A stretch of 64,000 nt of DNA, taken from NCBI GenBank assembly GCA_037501455.1, contig CM074856.1, positions 51,117,001-51,181,000 of the forward strand. The letters run 5' to 3'. Source of the DNA: Lantana camara (taxonomy: Eukaryota > Streptophyta > Magnoliopsida > Lamiales > Verbenaceae). Every line of letters begins with the position of its first letter. Position 1 is the stretch's first letter. The position numbers were made by a program, and so were the translations under genes. The notes beneath the pieces were generated by a model that saw only the letters and a program-made list of their open reading frames with translations, did no database searches and had not been told where the DNA came from. Shown here in pieces: positions 57,965 to 64,000 of the stretch.

Positions 57965-60651
57965 ATGGTTCGTGTTTGTTTGCTCATCGTCGTCGTTCTG
58001 ATCGCCGGCGCAGGCGCCGTATCGGAGTTCGAATCCGACGGAAATCCGATCAGACAGGTGGTCGACGGTCTCCACGAGCTCGAGAGCTATGTTCTCCAAA
58101 TCGTCGGCAACTCGAGGCGTGCTCTCTCCTTCGCTCGTTTTGCTCATAGGTGAGTTGATGTTTATGTTTTTTTTTTCGGTCCGTGTGTTTTGCGCTGAGT
58201 TGAATTGTTGGTTTTTGGATGGAGATGGGAGGTTTGACGAGATTTGTTTGTGAATAAGGTACGGAAAGAGGTACGAGAGTTCGGAGGAGATACAGAGGAG
58301 GTTCCAGATTTTCTCCGAGAATTTGAAGATGATAAAGTCGCACAACAAGAAGGGGTTATCTTACACTATGGCAGTTAATGGTAAATTTTTGCTTGTTTCT
58401 TTGTTTGATTTCTATTTTGTGCTCTCCTTTGGATTTTGAGTGGTGACTGTTGTTCTGTAGAGCTAGGAAGCAGGAATCTTTAATGTTTGTGCTGTAAAAG
58501 TATAAAATTCTCCATACTAATATTAGTTACATATCTAGAAACTTGAACACGATCGCTAAGTTATACCACTTATTCGTAAAGTTGATTATTTGTTGCAACA
58601 AAGAGTGGATTTTCCTCTTTAGATGAAGGAGAGTTTAGTTAAGGAACAAGTATGTGTGCTAGACTCATGCTTTTAATTTGCTTCACTTTTTTGTAATTTC
58701 AAATCCAAAACAATGGTGTTACTTACAGAGGTTCTCTCTTAAGACGAATATGTTTACTTTTTGCAAATTTTGGAATTATTTATTGGTTTATGTATGTAAT
58801 AAACATGATATTCCAGCATGCTTGTAATCCCTAAATTGATATATCTCGCATCGCATGCCCACAATTCTATGCACTAAAGATCAGAAAAAAGGGCGTGTTT
58901 CTTGTATATTATTCTGTGTCCAAATCATATCTTTTTGATTTACTAAAATAGCTAGTAAGCAGTTCTACAATGTTTATTGCATTTTTTTTTCTGAACAATC
59001 TTTGTGGAAATAACAGAGTTTACCGACTTGACCTGGGATGAATTCCGTAATCATCGGTTGGGTGCTGCTCAGAATTGCTCTGCTACAACAAGGGGCAACC
59101 ACAAGCTCACTGATGTTGCCCTTCCTGAGTTGGTACTTACATTCTTTTATTCTTCTTTAGTTCTTGATGCATATCATATTAGCAGTAGATAAAGTTTTCT
59201 TTATAAACTTTAATTTTATACCTACGATATTTGACTTGTTTGTGATGGATTGCAGAAAGACTGGAGGAAAGATGGTATAGTAAGCCCTGTAAAAAATCAA
59301 GGTCACTGTGGATCCTGCTGGACATTCAGGTAATTCAGTTTTGCATTTGATTTCACCTAAATATCTGAAGTACTTCAATTTCCGTCCTAACATACGTGAT
59401 GTTTTATAGCACAACTGGAGCACTTGAGGCGGCTTATACACAAGCATTTGGTAAGGATATTTCTCTATCTGAGCAACAGCTTGTGGATTGTGCTGGAGAA
59501 TTCAACAACTTTGGATGCAACGGTGGATTGCCTTCTCAAGCCTTTGAATACATCAAATATAACGGTGGCCTTGAAACTGAGGCTGCCTATCCATATACTG
59601 GAAAGGATGGTCGCTGCAAATTTTCATCTGAAAATGTTGGAGTTCAAGTACTTGACTCTGTTAATATCACTCTGGTAAGAAATTGATTTTCTTTTTAAAC
59701 AAGTGTTTGAGATTGTTGTTTTAAGATGCTTTTGCTTGTTTTGCTGACTTGCTCATGGAATCAAAGGGTGCTGAAGATGAACTTAAGCATGCAGTAGCAT
59801 TTGTTCGACCAGTAAGTGTGGCTTTTGAGGTGGTTAATGGGTTCCGAGCGTATTCAGGGGGAGTTTACTCCAGCAATACATGTGGCAGCTCTCCAATGGT
59901 GAGTTTTTGGAGTGTTTGAAAATTCCAGGAAAACCATTCCCCAACTTTTGTATTTTTAAGAACTTTGGAAATGTTTGAAAATCTGATTTCGAGCAGAAAA
60001 AAGCTAGAAACATTTGAGGACCAGCTTAGCGTCTATGTAGGTTATTTTCAGCCGTAAATGAAAGTTCGTTCATCAAATAAAAGTGTTCCTCAACTTCTTT
60101 TTTCCGAACACCAACATTTTTTGTTATTTCTGTCTTTTTTCTTTCCAAAACATTCACTATTATACTACTACAAACTTTTTACAACTTTAGCTTCTCCTTC
60201 TCCTTCATAAACAAAAGATTTTACAACCACTCATTCTGTCTTCTTAATTCTAGCTGTTAACAAGAAATAGAAAAACATGTACTCACTGTAATAATTCTTG
60301 CATCTTTTGGGGGCATATTTTTGCAGGATGTTAACCATGCTGTTCTTGCTGTGGGTTATGGCATCGAAAATGGTATCCCATATTGGCTCATCAAGAACTC
60401 ATGGGGAGCTGATTGGGGTGACAAGGGGTACTTCAAAATGGAAATGGGCAAGAACATGTGCGGTAAGTATTAAGTTTTATCCAAGACTGATGTATATATT
60501 TGGCGATAAGTTTATCAAGAAAACTCTGTTTACATGCCGATAGAAATTCTTGCTGCATCCAAATAGGTAAAAATAATAGTGCAGTAAACTAATGGGAGTA
60601 AACTCTTTTGCAGGTGTTGCTACTTGTGCATCTTATCCCGTAGTTGCTTAA
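57965..60651 (+). CDS. Aleurain-like vacuolar cysteine protease (cathepsin H type), 8 exons, 355 aa
   Basis: A papain-family (C1A) protease of the plant vacuole. Exons: 57965-58149, 58259-58380, 59017-59132, 59256-59329, 59410-59674, 59767-59898, 60327-60462, 60614-60651. All introns are GT-AG, and joining them gives 355 codons plus TAA, close to the usual 355-360. A signal peptide (residues 1-19) is followed by the vacuolar sorting motif NPIR (27-30) and an inhibitory propeptide with an ERFNAQ-type helix ([14 protein letters not shown]). An AAQNCSAT segment (119-126) corresponds to the cathepsin H mini-chain that confers aminopeptidase activity. In the mature enzyme Gln156 forms the oxyanion hole, Cys162 (CGSCW) is the nucleophile, His302 (VNHAV) and Asn322 (KNSWG) complete the site, and GCNGG is present. 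The ATG at 57965 is chosen because it opens the signal peptide and lies after the TATA box. No defect is seen. It probably functions in vacuolar protein turnover and senescence, as known for the family. Confidence 0.95.
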
Positions 60652-61230
60652 TTGTTTGTATAGAAAGATCAATGGAGCGAAGCATTTCAACATATCGGAT
60701 GCTGTTAGCTGTCAAAAGATTACCTTTTCATCAAGTAATGTTGTGCAAAAATCGTTCCGAGTTTGTTGTACAAATAAGATTCGGATAGAACTGGTAGTGT
60801 ATAAACAGGATTTTCGTGTATCTGTATAAATTATTATTAATCCTTTTATAAATTGCGTGCTATTCTGTAACTTGCTCGTTGGCTTATTCAATAGATTGAG
60901 TTGGGAATTGGGATGCAGAAATCTTGTAACCAAGTTAAACGCAAAATGCTTTACTAATCCACTGATTTTACGAAGTACCCCAAAATTCTAGGAAGTTGAC
61001 AAAATTGGAAGCACTGAAAAACTGCAGTTTTAGTCCTACCTGAATCCTGATATAAAATTCACATTTTCTGTCCGAGTATAAAGCATCAATGGATTCTTTT
61101 AAAATGTACCAAGAAAGAGGTCTTTTAAAGCTCAATATCAATCAACTGTTGAGTATAGCGTACAATTTTATCAAGTTTTATCACTTACATGTTGATTGAG
61201 TGTCACGGCATTGAGCCATTGATCTACTAG
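60652..61230 (+). other. 3' UTR of the protease gene and downstream spacer
   Basis: AT-rich sequence follows the stop. The ttattattaatcc and ttattcaataga stretches near 60830-60895 could serve as poly(A) signals, but no canonical AATAAA was confirmed. No other gene is seen. Confidence 0.4.
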
Positions 61231-61239
61231 TGACGAATA

Positions 61240-61720
61240 AGCTTAATCTTTCCGCCCACTAAAATAGTGGACCAAATGTCCGGTAAGCGCAGCTCCTACA
61301 CTGGCACAGGGAGCGCACCCAAGAGCCCGGAAAACTTAGTCCGTAGTTAGATAAGGCCGAACATGAGTTTGACCAGAGAAGAAAGGAGAGCTCTATGAGC
61401 TTGGAGGTTCTGCCTGGACAGATGAGACCGGGGAGATGAGTCTAGTAAGAGGGAAGGATCAATAAGGGTCCAGAGTCGGGACAACCTAAGTCCGTATTGA
61501 AATAAGGCCGAGTATTAACTCGGTCCGACATGGAAGGAGAGTCCTACGAGCTTGTAGTCGAGCTCGTGTGTCGCCATAGACAACAAACTAAGAGGTGTAG
61601 ACTCGGAGGAGTTTTAGGCAGGACAATCGAGTTTAGGTTTGACAAGATTCACTTAAAGTGTAACAAGAATGAGAAACCTAAAAAGAAATGGAGACTAGGT
61701 CAAACTCAGTTCATAAATAA
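61240..61720. repeat. Unclassified GC-richer repeat with diverged internal duplication
   Basis: Two related blocks about 150 bp apart share ttagtccgta/taagtccgta, ataaggccga, aaggagag and tacgagcttg/tatgagcttg (about 61336-61410 and 61480-61555). Composition is distinctly less AT-rich than the surroundings. It may be an LTR fragment or another element remnant. The 107-codon frame from 61530 has no motif. Confidence 0.4.
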
Positions 61721-61763
61721 AGTCATTTTGAGACATGATGATTCATTATGTAATCTGATCTCA

Positions 61764-61825
61764 AGATTAATTTATCATAAATATAAACTCTTGAAGATTA
61801 TTTATCATAAATATAAACTCTTGAT
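61764..61825. repeat. 30-bp tandem duplication
   Basis: Two copies of a unit containing tttatcataaatataaact in direct tandem, period 30 bp. Confidence 0.8.
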
Positions 61826-62530
61826 GATCCGGTATTATTCGAGAGACATATAAATTTTTTAATGAAAAAATATTTAAATTTCTATTACGACCTAGCATGC
61901 GGGAAAATTTGTAATGTATTAACATTTTATAAGGGATGTTAATGTAATTTTCAAAACTAAGAAGTTCAAGTATAAATATACCCAAGTAAAGGGAGTTTAG
62001 ATGTAATTTAACCTCTTAATAAAATAGTCTTTTCAAATATCGAAGTATTCCTCTACAACAATTATTAGAATTTATTATACGAATCACTTTTTGGGATAAA
62101 AAGAAGGGAAAGAAAATTGGAATACTCAACATGTATTATGGATAAGACACCCCACCATGAAAAGATTATAACGTAAAAATTAAGTCAAAACATAATTAAA
62201 ACGAAACCTCCTAATTAACCTACATGTTATCTTTCCCATTTCAAGCCAATAAATCCCCAAAAGGCTAAAAACATGGAATATATGCCTCCACCTTATTCGT
62301 CTATCAACTTTGATCGAAATGAAACCACACCAAAAGTAAGCCAGCATGATTCAAAAAGATGAAAGAAAAGCATTCTTTGGTGGCAATAATCTAAATTAAT
62401 CATCATCTTTATGTAACAATGAGTGACGCCTAGACCACGGAATATGAGATAAATTGGAATATGAATTTGATAGAAATCGAAATATTTGGAGATTGAGAGA
62501 CAGATCATAAAACTTACTCTGATATTGTTG
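61826..62530. other. AT-rich non-coding stretch
   Basis: No gene or element was recognised. Confidence 0.5.
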
Positions 62531-62632
62531 TGAATAATATGTTTGGTCTAACTCACCTTAAAAGATAGCTATCGAAGGAAGAGTTATCAAACTACTATGA
62601 ATCGAGGTGAGTTAGACCAAACATATTATTCA
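62531..62632. repeat. Perfect 28-bp inverted repeat, 46-bp loop
   Basis: Arms 62531-62558 and 62605-62632 are exact reverse complements around tttggtctaactcacct. The size resembles a small hairpin RNA precursor or a tiny fold-back element. I do not recognise a known microRNA. Confidence 0.85.
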
Positions 62633-63803
62633 TTACGAACCAGAATTTTATAAAAAAAGCAGTAATAAAACAATATTTTAACTCTTTTAGGGAAAACTAA
62701 AACATAAAAATTATAACTTCTACGAAAAATTTGATTTTTCTAATAAAAACATAACATATATATATATATATAATAGAGTGGAAAAAAGTTGAGGGGGCTA
62801 CCACCCCAAGTCCCCAATTGAACTCCCCCAGGAAACCATATGCAGTTGCCATTTGCCACTATATTCTACTCTGGAAGGCACTAATGCGATTCAAGTGGTG
62901 AAAAGCTTAATTTTATGAATGATATTTATTTCAGAAACCTTTTTATATATCTACTTGCTAATAAAAAATCAAATGTTAAATTAAAATAGACTATTAGATA
63001 CCAATCAAATCCAGTCAATGAACAAAAATGCGAATTTGTCAATCTGGTCAACTCAAATAAGGGATATTCACATGGAGAATTCCACAACTGCACTTAGCTG
63101 TCAATAATATATATATAAACAGGAGACATTAGTATTTATTCATGGGTATATAACAAATTTAATTCCTAGCGATGGCAAATATTTGATTTCGTATGAAATG
63201 AATGATAATAAATTCAAAGGAGTCCGAAGAGAATATATTTTAAAACATAATTAGACACTTATTACACTTTCTAATTTATATGATACTTTGTTCATACATA
63301 TATGAATAGCTTACGTCTATAATTATATAAACAAACCACATAGAATATGAAGCAAAGAGCTAAAAATTTGTGGGAAATTAAAAAAACAAAAATGAAGAGG
63401 TGAGTTATGACAATCAAGAAAATATTCCAAAAATCGTGCCTACAAGATATTTTGGTTGATTCCATTATGAATTACTCTAAATGAATAACTATGTTAAATA
63501 TAAATTTAGGAGGAGAGTTTGAATCTTTTCAAAAGTTGGAGCAATGTACACATTCATTTGGAATTTTACTTATGTTTAAATTTTAATAAAAAGTCCCATA
63601 TTCGATTTTTAGACATGTTTTTATTATTAGTTCAGAAAATTTTATATTTTAGTTGTCCAGTTCAACTCAATACCATAATAAAAAGATATAATAGAGAAAA
63701 AAAAAGAGTGTGTTAGATCAATGGTATATATATATATATCTGAAACCATCAAATAGTGTAGTTTAATAATTTTATACCTACGATTCAACCAGATATCTCT
63801 TTC
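62633..63803. other. AT-rich non-coding stretch
   Basis: It contains short (ta)n runs (about 62756-62772 and 63723-63739) and no supported gene. Confidence 0.5.
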
Positions 63804-64000
63804 TTTTTTTTTTTTGACGACCAACGGGCCGAAGGCCCATTACATCAAGTCCGACTCAACAAACGGGAAAGCAACAGAAGGAACATCAGAAAAACCAATG
63901 CAGACCGAAGCCATATTTCTAGCAATAGTGTGGGCCACCATATTGGCACCACGACGAATAAAAGAGAAGCGAGAAGCCAAAAACGTACAACAAATATCTC
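63804..64000 (-). pseudogene. LINE 3' end, antisense, running off the window (RNase H C-terminus)
   Basis: The T-run at 63804-63815 is the poly-A tail of a minus-strand LINE. On that strand the last codons read FIRRGANMVAHTIARNM and end with TAA at 63840-63842. This corresponds to the GNSVAHWLARNA end of the RNase H domain in the 9267-10130 fragment. Only the last 53 codons are inside the window, so the element's length and state are unknown. The 25-bp 3' UTR contains gggccttcggccc, a small perfect hairpin. Confidence 0.75.

Noticed and set aside
1..64000. CRISPR arrays, tRNA or rRNA genes
   Set aside because: No regularly spaced identical repeats with unique spacers and no recognisable tRNA or rRNA core were seen. 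A dedicated tRNA search would be needed to exclude degenerate tRNA genes.

Overview
The window is nuclear DNA from a flowering plant, most likely a eudicot. The background is AT-rich, the one host gene has short GT-AG introns and encodes an aleurain-type vacuolar cysteine protease, and the rest is plant-type L1 LINEs, Ty1/copia and Ty3/gypsy chromovirus LTR elements, and many short terminal-inverted-repeat (TIR) elements. The species cannot be named from the sequence. There is no bacterial-style operon or CRISPR, and I saw no RNA gene.

Layout. 1-11600 is gene-free and AT-rich. It holds a possible minus-strand TATA box at the left edge, a 1.1-kb MULE-like TIR element (1073-2173), several MITE-like inverted-repeat elements (about 5090, 7533, 8757, 11415), a SINE-like piece (about 5437-5600), an ATT microsatellite (6003-6087), an antisense LINE 3' end (9177-10190) and a copia integrase relic (about 10990-11230). 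11741-20355 is a nearly full-length sense-strand L1-type LINE. Its ORF1 and ORF2 carry nonsense codons, and ORF2 is split by a 2.55-kb insertion (15226-17780).

20356-45901 is a nested LTR-retrotransposon array. A decayed copia element ('copia A', LTRs of 2.29 kb) sits in the LINE. A young, apparently intact Tekay-like gypsy chromovirus (26954-38339, 2808-bp LTRs differing at 6 sites by eye, TSD ttatc) sits inside copia A. After the second copia LTR (38935-41221) the copia interior repeats (41222-45535), and even the same gypsy insertion junction repeats (45536-45901), before breaking off. The pattern of differences indicates unequal recombination with a crossover inside the copia LTR. The truncated end joins a scrambled 0.4-kb segment with an inverted copy of 125 bp of gypsy gag between inverted-repeat arms. 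A second, older, pseudogenised copia element ('copia B', 46312-53028, TSD actta) follows.

53034-57960 is mostly non-coding and contains a 173-bp TIR element, a hAT-type MITE with an exact 8-bp TSD, and a long hairpin about 0.6 kb upstream of the host gene. 57965-60651 is the protease gene in eight exons (355 aa). The remainder to 64000 is non-coding, with an unclassified repeat, a 28-bp-arm hairpin and the antisense 3' end of another LINE at the right edge.

How the parts work together: the protease gene is the only host function visible. The transposons form a readable order of events: the LINE is oldest, then copia A inserted into it, then the chromovirus inserted into copia A, then the recombinational duplication. 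Copia B is independent and has more diverged LTRs. All identity and difference counts were made by eye.
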